Assembly (NCBI RefSeq): GCF_009601685.2
Contig: NZ_CP045701.2
Location: 1,736,001 to 1,800,000 of the forward strand
Origin: Pseudomonas brassicacearum
GTDB lineage: Bacteria; Pseudomonadota; Gammaproteobacteria; Pseudomonadales; Pseudomonadaceae
Direction: 5' to 3'
DNA: 64,000 nt
Shown here: positions 17,811 through 26,542 of the stretch, one piece after another
How positions within the stretch are numbered: the first letter of the stretch is position 1
Layout of the letters: every line of letters starts with the position of its first letter
Program-made: the position numbers and the translations under genes
The notes under the pieces: model-generated
Seen by the model: the letters and a program-made list of their open reading frames with translations, nothing else
Database searches by the model: none
What the model was told of the DNA's origin: nothing

Positions 17811-19376
17811 ATGCGCATTTCCACTTCCCAGTTTTACGAAAGCACGGCTGCGAACTACCAGAAGAACTTCGCCAACGTGGTCAAGACCAGCGAAGAGGCC
17901 AGCAGCCTGGTGCGGGTGAACACCGCTGCCGATGATCCGGTAGGCGCTTCGCGTCTGCTGCAACTGGGCACGCAAGCGTCGATGCTGGCTCAGTACGAAA
18001 CCAACACCAACACCATCAAGGCGACCCTGGGCACCACTGAAGCGGTGATGACCAGCATTGGCAACGTGCTGCAGCGCGCCAAGGAATTGGCCGTCGGTGC
18101 CGGCAACGCCGGCTACACCGACGCCGATCGCCAGGCCAACGCCTCGGAGCTGGCGCAGATCGAAGAACAACTGCTGAGCTTGATGAACAGCAAGGACGAA
18201 AACGGCAAGTACATTTTCGCCGGCTCCAAGGGCGACACCATTCCGTTCACCCGCAACAACGATGGCAGCTACAGCTATAACGGTGACCAGGTGACCCTCG
18301 ACCTGCCTGTCGGCGACACCATGTCGATGGCCACCAACAGCACCGGCTGGGAAGTGTTCCAGCAGGCCGTCAACACCAGCCGCAGCCAAGTCACCATGAC
18401 TGCGCCTGCGGTGGATGATGGTCGCGTGGTGCTGTCCAACGGCCAAGTGTCGTCCAGTGTCACCTACAACAGCAAATTCCGCAGCGGCGAGCCGTACACC
18501 GTTGAGTTCACCAGCGGTACGCAACTGAAAATCACCGACTCCGGCGGCAACGATGTCACCGCAGAGGCCAGCCTGGGCGGCGCTTTTGACCCCAACAGCA
18601 AAAGCGGCCAGGCGGTACAGTTCCGGGGACTGGAACTGACCTTGAACATCAACCTGCAAACCGGTGATACCGCGGGCACTGTGTTGCCCGGCCATACTTT
18701 CACCCTGGCCGCCAAACCGGACACCTTTGTCACGACTCGCAGCCCGGGCAACCCGACCACGGTCCAGGTCACTGGCAGCGAAATCACCGACCCGGTGGCC
18801 TATCACGCCAGTTTTCCTACCGGTTCGGCCGTATTGAAGTTCACCAGTGCCACCGATTTCGACCTCTACAGCGCGCCGCTGACCGCCAACAGCCAGCCGG
18901 TGTCCAGCGGTACCCTGGCCGGCAACGTGGCTACCGCTTCGGGCGTGAGCTTCACACTGGACGGAACGCCTGCCGCTGACGATCAGTTCAGCATCGCGGT
19001 CAACACCCATGAGACCCAGAATATTCTGGACACTGTTAACCAGTTGAAAACTGCGTTGAGCACGCCGACCAACAACGATCCGATTGCGTTGCAGAAGTTG
19101 CAGGCATCGCTGGCCTCCGGCATCGGCAACCTGGCCAGCGGCACCGATCAGTTGTCCAGCGCCTTGAGCTCGGTAGGTGGGCGTGGCCAGGCCCTGGAAA
19201 CCCAAAGCGACACGAACCAGAGCCTGCTGTTGGCCAATAACCAGACTCAATCATCGATTCGTGATTCCGATGCGGCCGAAGTGATGACTCGCCTGACCTT
19301 GCAGCAGACCATGTTGCAGGCCTCGCAACTGGCGTTCAGCAAGATCGCCCAGTTGGGTCTGTTCAACAAGATCTGA
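17811..19376 (+). CDS. flgL: Hook-filament junction protein FlgL (HAP3)
   Basis: Protein of 521 residues with flagellin-like ends: MRISTSQFYESTAANYQKNFANVVKTSEEASSLVRVNTAADDPVGASRLLQL at the N-terminus and DAAEVMTRLTLQQTMLQASQLAFSKIAQLGLFNKI at the C-terminus. The middle (about 190-450) is a large Thr/Gly-rich insertion, so the protein is much longer than enteric FlgL (317). TAAGGAG precedes the ATG. Last structural gene of the flgF operon and immediately before the glycosylation island. Confidence 0.95.
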   Translation: MRISTSQFYESTAANYQKNFANVVKTSEEASSLVRVNTAADDPVGASRLLQLGTQASMLAQYETNTNTIKATLGTTEAVMTSIGNVLQRAKELAVGAGNAGYTDADRQANASELAQIEEQLLSLMNSKDENGKYIFAGSKGDTIPFTRNNDGSYSYNGDQVTLDLPVGDTMSMATNSTGWEVFQQAVNTSRSQVTMTAPAVDDGRVVLSNGQVSSSVTYNSKFRSGEPYTVEFTSGTQLKITDSGGNDVTAEASLGGAFDPNSKSGQAVQFRGLELTLNINLQTGDTAGTVLPGHTFTLAAKPDTFVTTRSPGNPTTVQVTGSEITDPVAYHASFPTGSAVLKFTSATDFDLYSAPLTANSQPVSSGTLAGNVATASGVSFTLDGTPAADDQFSIAVNTHETQNILDTVNQLKTALSTPTNNDPIALQKLQASLASGIGNLASGTDQLSSALSSVGGRGQALETQSDTNQSLLLANNQTQSSIRDSDAAEVMTRLTLQQTMLQASQLAFSKIAQLGLFNKI

Positions 19377-19422
19377 GCCGGTATAGACCGAGCCGCCAAC
19401 CGTCTTTTTTTAAGCGGTTCCG

Positions 19423-19450
19423 GGGCTCCGACCTGAAAAGGACGGAGCCC
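19423..19450. other. Hairpin between flgL and glycosyltransferase
   Basis: GGGCTCCG (19423-19430) pairs perfectly with CGGAGCCC (19443-19450) around a 12-nt loop. No T-run follows, so it is more likely an RNA processing/stability hairpin or a weak attenuator than an intrinsic terminator. The next gene starts 20 bp later with a GTG. Confidence 0.5.
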
Positions 19451-19470
19451 GCCGCTCGAGAGTTTTAACC

Positions 19471-22400
19471 GTGAAGTCACTTCCGCTCGTCAGTATCGTT
19501 ATCCCCGCCTACAACCCTAGGTTCTTCGACCAGGCACTGCTCAGTGCCTTGGCCCAGACCTACGAACATATCGAGATCATCGTTTGCGATGATTCGCCTG
19601 GCGATGAGATTCGCCAGATCGTCGACTCCTTCACTGAACCGTCCCATCCGATCCGCTATTTGCGAAACTCGAAGCGACTGGGGCTTCAGGGCAACCTGTT
19701 GCGGTGTGTCGAAGAGGCCAGCGGTGAGTTCATCAAAGTGCTGTGCGATGACGACCGTCTCTTCGCACCGAGCATTGCGATGCAGGCCCAGGCGTTGATG
19801 GATCATGCTGACGTCAGCGTTGTGTTCGCGCTTCGGTTGTTGTGTGACGCAGGTAACTTCATCCTGCCACCCCGTGTGGACAATTGCCGCTTCTCGCCCA
19901 ATGACGCTTTGCTCAAGGGCGACGACATGCTGGCGATTTTCGAGAGCACGCCGACCAATTTTGTCGGTAATTTCAGTTCGACCCTGATGCGTCGAGCCGA
20001 TGTGCTGGAATTGTTGCCCGCCCTGATTCAGGAGGGTGCCGGATTTGTTGCGGTGCTCGATTTTGCTTTGTTTGTCTGCCTGATGCGGCGCGGTAATCTG
20101 ATTGCCTTGAATACCGTGTTAGGTATTGAACGGCTCTACCCGGAGCGTTTGAGCAAGACCCCGGAAATGCTCAAGGCCGCAAGAATAGAATGGGAATGGC
20201 TGGCGCAGATGCTTGTTGCGCGCAGCGGTGAAGCGGCTCCGGCCTCCGGCTGGGTGCGCTGCGTTGACCTGGACAAAGTCACCGACCAGCCTCACGCCTG
20301 GCAGGAGCTGTGCGTGACTCGTGTGCTAGGCAATCGCAATACCGTCGTCAACGGTCGGGTAGGCGCCCAGAGCGAGAGCTATGCCGAGTTCTACCGTGAA
20401 TGGCTGTCTATCCGTCGTTTCAGTGAGGTTGAACGGCGTGTCATGCCTGCGCGCATCGACAGTTGGTCGCTGCGTCCGAACATCGTGCCCATTGTCATCG
20501 ACGGTGCCGGTGACGATGTGGCATTGGCGTCCACGCTGCGCAGCATAGACGGCCAGCTCTATCCGGCCCAGGCTGTCGTGGTGCTTTCCGATGCCCGTTG
20601 CGAGGCCAATGACCGGGTGTTGCAGTTGCCCTATCAGCCCGATTGGGCGCGGCAACTCAATGCCATTGTCCCGCAGTTGGAGGGCGCGCATTGGTTTTAC
20701 CTGTTGCGTGCCGGCGACACGCTGCGTGATTCGGCCTTGTTGATTCTGGCCGAGCGCGTGGCCGGGAAGCCGGGAATTCTCTGCGCTTACAGCGATGAGG
20801 GCGCATTGGTAAACGGCGAGTCCATCGAGCCGGTATTCAAGCCTGATTTCAACCTCGACCTGATGCGCGCCTATCCCTACGTCGGCCGGGCCCTGGCCTT
20901 CGAACGCGAGCGTTTCATGAGTCTGGGCGGGTTCGATCCGGTTCGCGGTGAGCTGGCGCCCCACGACCTGCTCTGGCGGCTGGTGGAGGAGGCCGGCCCG
21001 CAAACCATCGAGCACATTGCCGAGATTCAGGTGGAGTCGACACTGAGCTTCGCCCAGTGGTTGTCGTGGCCGGAGGTTATCGAGGGCAATGCCCCTACGG
21101 TTGGTGCTCACCTGGCGCGAATCGGCGCACCTCATGAGATTCGCCAGGATGTGTTGCCGCTGATCAATCGCATCGACTACCGATACGGCACTCGTCCGTT
21201 GGTGTCGGTCATCCTGCGCACGGGGGATTCGCTGACAGCCTTGCAGCGCTGCTGCGAAAGCCTGATCGAGCGCACGGCCTATACGCATTATGAAATTCTG
21301 ATCGTGGATAGCGGCGTCCGGGATCCGGCCATGCTCGGCTGGCTGGCGGACATGGCGCAGTTGGGCGCAAGCATGCTGCGCGTGCTGCGTTACGCCGGTG
21401 ACGACAATGACGCCGCGGTGCGTAACTTCGCCGCGAGCCAGGCTCGAGGCGACTACTTGTTGCTGCTGAGCCCCCAGATGGTCATTTGCGAGAGTGACTG
21501 GTTGGACGAATTGATCAACCACGCCTTGCGCCCGGAAGTCGCGGTGGTCGGCGCAAGGATACTCAGCCCCCAGGGTACGATTGTCGGCGCAGGGCAGATC
21601 CTCGGGTTGGCCGGACCGGTAGGGTCACCGTTTTATGGCGAGTCCGCGACCTCTCGTGGCTACATGCAACGTCTGCACACGACCCAGAACTGGAGTTCGG
21701 TCAGCAGCGAATGCCTGATGGTGCGCAAGCAAGTGTTCGAAGAACTCGGTTGCCTTGATGAAACGACTTTCACCCAGGGCCTCAGTGACGTCGATTTGTG
21801 CCTGCGCGCAGGTAAGGATGGCTATCTGGTGGTCTGGACGCCCTACGCCAGCGTCATGCAAACAACCGGGCAATCGCCAGCCCAGCCGGAAGAAGCGTCG
21901 CAGGAGCGCGAGCGTGAAGTTTTCTATCGCAAATGGTTGCCGCAGATTGCTCGTGACCCGGCTTACAGTCCTTCCTTGAGCCTGGGGGCTTCCAGCTTCA
22001 GCCTGGAACCTTCGCTGCGCAATAACTGGAATCCCTTCTGCTCCCGTGCGCTGCCGCTGGTACTCGGGCTGCCGGTCAACGCCACTGCGGTTGGCCACTA
22101 TCGTGTCACGGCCCCGCTGGCCGAACTCGAAGCCAGCGGGCGAGTGATTGCCCGGTTGGCCTATGAGTCGCCTTCGACCGTGGAAATCGAACGGTTGTCG
22201 CCAGATACCATCGTGTTGCAAGGGCGCTACAGTGAGGGCGCGGCCGGTGACATCCTGCGGATGAAGAAATATTCCAATGCCTTGCGGATTTTCGAGCTCG
22301 ACGACTACGTAGTCAGTGCCCCCAAGAAAAACACCCACGCCCGCAATAAGCCGGTCAACACCGAGCAGATGCTGCGCGAGGGGATTGGCTTGTGTGATCG

Positions 22401-23037
22401 AGTGGTGGTGACGACCCAGCCGCTGGCCGATGCCTTGTCCAGCATGCATAGCGAAATCCGGGTGGTGCCCAACATGCTGCCGCCCGAACCATGGACCCGC
22501 TTGACCAGCCGACGAGGAACATCCTCCAAGCCCCGGGTTGGCTGGGGCGGCGGGACCAGCCACAGCGGCGATCTGGAAATCATTGCCGATGTCGTCCGCG
22601 AACTGGCCAATGAGGTGGAGTGGGTATTCTTCGGGATGTGCCCGGATGCGTTGCGTCCCTACATCCATGAGTTCCATGCTTCCGTCGGTTTGAACACTTA
22701 CCCGTTCAAACTGGCCAGCCTGAACCTCGACCTGGCGCTGGCGCCGTTGGAGTTCCACATCTTCAACGACTGTAAGAGCAACCTGCGCTTGCTGGAGTAC
22801 GGCGCCTGTGGTTATCCGGTGATCTGCACCGACACCAAGGCCTACGATGGCTTCTTACCGTGTACCAAAGTACGCAGCAACAGCACCGAAGAATGGATCG
22901 CGGCCATCCGCATGCATCTGGCCGATCCGGACGCCAGCTACCGCATGGGCGATGAACTGCGCGAAGCGGTGCTTCGTGATTTCATGCTCAGCGGCGATAA
23001 CTTGCAGCATTGGTTGTGGGGATGGTTGCCGGATTGA
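19471..23037 (+). CDS. Giant multidomain glycosyltransferase (GT2-GT2-like-GT2-GT4-like), probable flagellin glycosyltransferase
   Basis: Protein of 1188 residues. Domain 1 (about 5-230) is GT2: SIVIPAYNPRFFDQALLSAL, with the metal-binding VLCDDDRLF near residue 91. Domain 2 (about 335-560) resembles a GT2 fold without a clear DxD. Domain 3 (about 574-800) is GT2: RPLVSVILRTGD, with DVDLCLRAGKDGY near 774. Domain 4 (about 857-1188) is GT4-like: FELDDYVVSAPK, PRVGWGGGTSHSGDLE, LLEYGACGYPVICTD. The start is GTG at 19471. The place, directly after flgL and before sugar genes, matches the fgt genes that glycosylate flagellin in P. syringae and P. aeruginosa. Acceptor and sugar order are inference. 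It shares domain 3 with the 982-residue transferase at 28406. Confidence 0.83.
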   Translation: MKSLPLVSIVIPAYNPRFFDQALLSALAQTYEHIEIIVCDDSPGDEIRQIVDSFTEPSHPIRYLRNSKRLGLQGNLLRCVEEASGEFIKVLCDDDRLFAPSIAMQAQALMDHADVSVVFALRLLCDAGNFILPPRVDNCRFSPNDALLKGDDMLAIFESTPTNFVGNFSSTLMRRADVLELLPALIQEGAGFVAVLDFALFVCLMRRGNLIALNTVLGIERLYPERLSKTPEMLKAARIEWEWLAQMLVARSGEAAPASGWVRCVDLDKVTDQPHAWQELCVTRVLGNRNTVVNGRVGAQSESYAEFYREWLSIRRFSEVERRVMPARIDSWSLRPNIVPIVIDGAGDDVALASTLRSIDGQLYPAQAVVVLSDARCEANDRVLQLPYQPDWARQLNAIVPQLEGAHWFYLLRAGDTLRDSALLILAERVAGKPGILCAYSDEGALVNGESIEPVFKPDFNLDLMRAYPYVGRALAFERERFMSLGGFDPVRGELAPHDLLWRLVEEAGPQTIEHIAEIQVESTLSFAQWLSWPEVIEGNAPTVGAHLARIGAPHEIRQDVLPLINRIDYRYGTRPLVSVILRTGDSLTALQRCCESLIERTAYTHYEILIVDSGVRDPAMLGWLADMAQLGASMLRVLRYAGDDNDAAVRNFAASQARGDYLLLLSPQMVICESDWLDELINHALRPEVAVVGARILSPQGTIVGAGQILGLAGPVGSPFYGESATSRGYMQRLHTTQNWSSVSSECLMVRKQVFEELGCLDETTFTQGLSDVDLCLRAGKDGYLVVWTPYASVMQTTGQSPAQPEEASQEREREVFYRKWLPQIARDPAYSPSLSLGASSFSLEPSLRNNWNPFCSRALPLVLGLPVNATAVGHYRVTAPLAELEASGRVIARLAYESPSTVEIERLSPDTIVLQGRYSEGAAGDILRMKKYSNALRIFELDDYVVSAPKKNTHARNKPVNTEQMLREGIGLCDRVVVTTQPLADALSSMHSEIRVVPNMLPPEPWTRLTSRRGTSSKPRVGWGGGTSHSGDLEIIADVVRELANEVEWVFFGMCPDALRPYIHEFHASVGLNTYPFKLASLNLDLALAPLEFHIFNDCKSNLRLLEYGACGYPVICTDTKAYDGFLPCTKVRSNSTEEWIAAIRMHLADPDASYRMGDELREAVLRDFMLSGDNLQHWLWGWLPD

Positions 23038-23039
23038 TG

Positions 23040-23068
23040 TGTGGCAGGGGTAAATCCCCCTCGCCACA
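23040..23068. repeat. Single REP-like hairpin
   Basis: TGTGGC-GGGG ... CCCC-GCCACA palindrome (stem of 10 bp with single-base bulges, 4-nt loop) straight after the transferase stop codon. It resembles half of the tgtggcgaggg REP type of P. fluorescens. It is followed by As, not Ts, on the + strand. Confidence 0.55.
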
Positions 23069-23127
23069 AAAAACAGCGCTCAGTTCCCTTTCCGACCCCT
23101 ATGCCCCCCGAAACGCTGCCATCGGAG

Positions 23128-23144
23128 CTGGCGCGTTTCCTGCA
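23128..23144 (+). promoter_or_regulatory. Candidate sigma-54 promoter upstream of rfbF
   Basis: CTGGCGCGTTTCCTGCA has GG at 23130-23131 and GC at 23142-23143 with exactly 10 nt between them; TGGCGCG is one change from TGGCACG and CTGC one change from TTGC. It is 148 bp upstream of rfbF, in the 241-bp gap that starts the CDP-sugar genes. If real it would tie glycan synthesis to the flagellar cascade. Confidence 0.4.
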
Positions 23145-23278
23145 AGCCCCCCTCATATCGCCATAAAACGAGCGCTCGCGGTCCATCGCAGCGTCCGGAT
23201 CGGCATTGAAGGTAATCCCTGCGCCCGCAAAGCGAAACAACGCTTGGCCGAGCCCGGTGATGAACAAGAGGGGAGACG

Positions 23279-24052
23279 ATGAAGGCAGTTATCTTGGCAG
23301 GTGGTCTCGGTACGCGGATCAGCGAGGAGTCGCACCTCAAGCCAAAGCCGATGATCGAGATCGGCGGCAAGCCAATTCTTTGGCACATCATGAAGCAGTA
23401 TTCCGCTCATGGAATCCACGACTTCGTGATCTGCCTGGGCTACAAGGGCTATGCCATCAAGGACTTTTTCGCCAACTACTTCCTGCATACCTCTGACGTC
23501 ACCTTCGACATGTGCAACAACCGCATGGACGTTCATCAGAACTACAGCGAGCCATGGCGCGTGACGCTGATCGACACGGGCGAAGAAACCATGACCGGCG
23601 GGCGGCTGCGTCGGGCGGCGCGTTATCTGGAAAACGAAGAGGCGTTTTGCTTTACCTATGGCGACGGCGTCTCGGACCTCAATATCGGTGCGCTGGTGGA
23701 TTTTCACTTGGCGCACGGCAAGCTTGCTACGGTCACGGCCGTCCAGCCGCCGGGACGCTACGGCGCGCTGGAGCGCAATGGCGATACGGTCCTGGGCTTT
23801 ACCGAAAAACCCCGGGGCGACGGTGGCTGGATCAACGGTGGTTTCTTTGTACTCTCGCCGAAGGTCCTGCCTTATATCGCTGACGACCAGACCTCCTGGG
23901 AGGCCGAGCCGCTGGCGGCATTGGCAACGGAACAGCAGCTCCAGGCGTTCCAGCACGACGGTTTCTGGCATCCAATGGACACCTTGCGGGATAAAAACCA
24001 CCTCGAAGCCCTGTGGCAAAGCGGGGAGGCCCCATGGAAGCAATGGGACTGA
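23279..24052 (+). CDS. rfbF: Glucose-1-phosphate cytidylyltransferase
   Basis: Protein of 257 residues, the standard RfbF length. N-terminal nucleotidyltransferase signature ILAGGLGTRISEESHLKPKPMIEIGGKPILWHIM, then FTYGDGVSDLNI (metal-binding Asp) and GFTEKPRGDGGWINGGFFV. It makes CDP-glucose from glucose-1-phosphate and CTP, the first step of CDP-deoxysugar synthesis. GAGGGGAGA is the ribosome site. It overlaps the start of rfbG, so the two are translated together. Confidence 0.95.
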   Translation: MKAVILAGGLGTRISEESHLKPKPMIEIGGKPILWHIMKQYSAHGIHDFVICLGYKGYAIKDFFANYFLHTSDVTFDMCNNRMDVHQNYSEPWRVTLIDTGEETMTGGRLRRAARYLENEEAFCFTYGDGVSDLNIGALVDFHLAHGKLATVTAVQPPGRYGALERNGDTVLGFTEKPRGDGGWINGGFFVLSPKVLPYIADDQTSWEAEPLAALATEQQLQAFQHDGFWHPMDTLRDKNHLEALWQSGEAPWKQWD

Positions 24053-25116
24053 GCCCGGAGTTCTGGCGCGGCAAGCGGGTGCTGGTCACCGGCCATACCG
24101 GCTTCAAAGGCAGTTGGTTGACGCTCTGGCTGCAGAGCCTGGGCGCGCAGGTCAGTGGTTTTTCCTTGGACCCGGCCACCCAACCGAACCTGTTCGAACT
24201 GGCCCGGGTAGGCGAGGGCATCGATGACCGACGCGGCGACTTGCGCGACCTCGGCGCCTTGCTGGAAGTGCTTGCCGACGTGCAGCCGCAGATAGTCCTG
24301 CACCTGGCGGCCCAGCCGTTGGTGCGTGAGGGTTATCGCGACCCGTTGGGTACCTATTCCAGCAATGTCATGGGCACCCTGAACCTGCTCGAGGCGATCC
24401 GTCAGATTGGCGGCGTGCGCGCCTGTGTATTGGTAACCACCGATAAGGTCTACGCCAATCAGGAGTGGCTGTGGCCCTATCGTGAAAATGAACCCTTGGG
24501 CGGTCACGATCCGTACAGCAGCAGCAAGGCTTGCTGCGAATTGCTGGCGCAGTCTTATGCCGCATCGTTTTTCTCTGCCGATCGTTATGCCGAACACGGT
24601 CTGGCCCTGGCCACGGCCCGTGCCGGTAATGTGCTGGGCGGCGGTGACTTCGCTCCTGAGCGTCTGATTCCGGACGTGCTCAGAGCCTGGTCGGCGAACG
24701 AGCCGGTGACGCTGCGCTATCCCCAGGCCGTACGCCCTTGGCAGCACGCCTTGGAGCCGCTGGCCGGTTACCTGCAATTGGCCGCGAGCCTCTTTGAGCA
24801 AGGTCCGGAGTTCGCCGGTGCCTGGAACTTCGGACCCGGAGAGGCCGACATGTGCAGTGTTGGCGAAGTCGTCCAGTTGCTCGCCGAACGCTGGCCGTTG
24901 GCGCCAGGCTTGCGGATTGAACCGAGTGATTTGCACGAGGCTGGCCTGTTGCGCCTGGACAGCAGCCGCGCCCGGCAATTGCTCGATTGGCAGCCGCGCT
25001 GGTCGCTGCAGCAATGCCTGGCCCAGACCCTCGATTGGCATTTGGCCTGGCAGAACGGCGATGACATGCGTGCGATAACTCTGAATCAATTGAATCTCTA
25101 CAGGGGTCGGTTATGA
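24034..25116 (+). CDS. rfbG: CDP-glucose 4,6-dehydratase
   Basis: Protein of about 360 residues in the extended short-chain dehydrogenase family. NAD-binding GHTGFKGSW near the N-terminus, LAAQPLVREGYRDP, TTDKVYAN and the catalytic YSSSK identify RfbG, which forms CDP-4-keto-6-deoxyglucose. The ATG at 24034 follows GGGGAGG by 4 nt; the ATG at 24043 is the alternative. Overlaps rfbF by 19 bp and the next gene by 4 bp (ATGA). Confidence 0.93.
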   Translation: MEAMGLSPEFWRGKRVLVTGHTGFKGSWLTLWLQSLGAQVSGFSLDPATQPNLFELARVGEGIDDRRGDLRDLGALLEVLADVQPQIVLHLAAQPLVREGYRDPLGTYSSNVMGTLNLLEAIRQIGGVRACVLVTTDKVYANQEWLWPYRENEPLGGHDPYSSSKACCELLAQSYAASFFSADRYAEHGLALATARAGNVLGGGDFAPERLIPDVLRAWSANEPVTLRYPQAVRPWQHALEPLAGYLQLAASLFEQGPEFAGAWNFGPGEADMCSVGEVVQLLAERWPLAPGLRIEPSDLHEAGLLRLDSSRARQLLDWQPRWSLQQCLAQTLDWHLAWQNGDDMRAITLNQLNLYRGRL

Positions 25117-25673
25117 CTGATTTCACCCTTCAGGCGTTAGCGCTGGAAGGCTTGTATCTGATCCGGCAAAAAGTCTTCTGCGATGATCGTGGGCGTTTTG
25201 CCCGATTGTTCTGTCAGTCCCGCCTCACGCTTCAGGGACGACCGTTCGCTATCCGCCAGATCAACCATTCACGTACGGTCGAAAAAGGTAGCGTACGAGG
25301 CTTGCACTACCAAAAGGCCGGATATGCAGAGTCCAAGCTGATTACTTGCATACGTGGCGCGGTATGGGATGTGGTGGTCGATTTGAGGCCGCAATCCCCA
25401 ACCTACCTGCAGTGGCATGCCGAAGAACTGCGAGCCGATGACGGACGCAGTTTGCTGATTCCTGCCGGCTTCGCCCATGGTTTCCAAGCCCTGACCGATG
25501 ATACTGAGGTGCTTTACCTGACAGATGCAGACTACGCGCCAGATCATGAAGCCGGCCTCTCGGTCATTGATCCTGCACTGTCTATCCCCTGGCCGCTGCC
25601 GGTTAAAAACCTGTCGGCCAAAGACGCGAGCCATCCGTTGCTGGACAAAGACTTCAGTGGAGTTGAGCTGTAA
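25113..25673 (+). CDS. RmlC-like deoxysugar 3,5-epimerase
   Basis: Protein of 186 residues in the dTDP-4-dehydrorhamnose 3,5-epimerase (RmlC) family. Diagnostic blocks: DDRGRFARLF, QINHSRTVEKGSVRGLHYQ (catalytic His in RGLHYQ), VWDVVVDLR, IPAGFAHGFQAL and LYLTDADYAP. Coming directly after rfbFG, it most likely epimerises the CDP-4-keto-6-deoxysugar toward an L-configured product rather than acting on a dTDP sugar; no rmlA or rmlB is present. Start overlaps the rfbG stop (ATGA) and its TAA stop overlaps the next start by one base. Confidence 0.9.
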   Translation: MTDFTLQALALEGLYLIRQKVFCDDRGRFARLFCQSRLTLQGRPFAIRQINHSRTVEKGSVRGLHYQKAGYAESKLITCIRGAVWDVVVDLRPQSPTYLQWHAEELRADDGRSLLIPAGFAHGFQALTDDTEVLYLTDADYAPDHEAGLSVIDPALSIPWPLPVKNLSAKDASHPLLDKDFSGVEL

Positions 25674-26542
25674 TGGGGTATTCCTCGACCGTGCTGGTCA
25701 CGGGGGCCACCGGTTTTGTCGGTCGGCATCTGGTCAGTGCTTTACTCGCCAAAGGCTTCAAGGTTCGAGCTTCAGGTCGAAACGCCGACATCGCGCGTGC
25801 TATGCCATGGTTTGATGATGTGGAGTTCTGCGCGGTAGACATCCACGCACCGGACCTGGACGTGGGTGCTCTGACTGACGGGGTCGATACCATCGCGCAT
25901 CTGGCTTGGCCAGGCCTGCCGAACTATCAGGCGCTGTTCCATTTCGAGCGAACCTTGCCTTTGGACTACGCGTTTCTCAAACGCGTGATCGAGGCCGGCG
26001 TCAGCCATGTGCTGGTCACCGGTACCTGTTTCGAATACGGGCTGCAAAGTGGCCCATTGAGCGAGACGATGATCGCACAGCCCTGCACGCCGTATGGTCT
26101 GGCGAAGCATACGTTGCATCGGTTCCTTGAAGCCTTGCAGCGAGAGCATGCATTTACGTTGCAGTGGGCACGCCTGTTTTATTTGCATGGTGCAGGACAG
26201 AATCCTAATAGTCTGTTGGCCAGTCTTGATCGGGCGATTGATGAAGGTGATGGGCAATTCAACATGTCTGCGGGCGACCAATTACGCGACTATCTGGAAA
26301 TCGGACAAGCCGCTTCTCAGTTGGCCTCGCTGATTGCGCGGCGCGATGTCGATGGGGTAATCAACTGTTGCAGTGGCCATCCGGTGTCGGTACGGGCGCT
26401 GGTTGAACAGCGAGTGCGCGAGCGTCAGTCGGCCATCGCCTTGAATCTGGGGCACTACGGCTACTCGAGTCATGAGCCCATGGCGTTTTGGGGCGATGCT
26501 CAGCGGATTTCGCAGCTCAGGAGAGAAGAACATGCAGCATGA
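25673..26542 (+). CDS. NAD-dependent epimerase/dehydratase, probable CDP-4-ketosugar reductase
   Basis: Protein of 289 residues of the extended SDR family. Glycine-rich VTGATGFVGRH at 9-19, HLAWPG where most members have AA, and the catalytic YxxxK as YGLAK. RfbJ-type reductases of this kind reduce the 4-keto group of CDP-deoxysugars (CDP-abequose or CDP-paratose synthase). Position in the CDP-sugar run supports a 4-reductase role; the stereochemistry cannot be read. Ends 11 bp inside the following methyltransferase gene. Confidence 0.8.
   Translation: MGYSSTVLVTGATGFVGRHLVSALLAKGFKVRASGRNADIARAMPWFDDVEFCAVDIHAPDLDVGALTDGVDTIAHLAWPGLPNYQALFHFERTLPLDYAFLKRVIEAGVSHVLVTGTCFEYGLQSGPLSETMIAQPCTPYGLAKHTLHRFLEALQREHAFTLQWARLFYLHGAGQNPNSLLASLDRAIDEGDGQFNMSAGDQLRDYLEIGQAASQLASLIARRDVDGVINCCSGHPVSVRALVEQRVRERQSAIALNLGHYGYSSHEPMAFWGDAQRISQLRREEHAA

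Noticed and set aside
15764..17824. 686-codon minus-strand open frame opposite flgK
   Set aside because: Same reason: a shadow of the flgK codon pattern, with no domain or ribosome site.
23040..23074. Hairpin after the first giant transferase as an intrinsic terminator
   Set aside because: The stem is followed by As, not Ts, on the coding strand; it fits a lone REP hairpin better.
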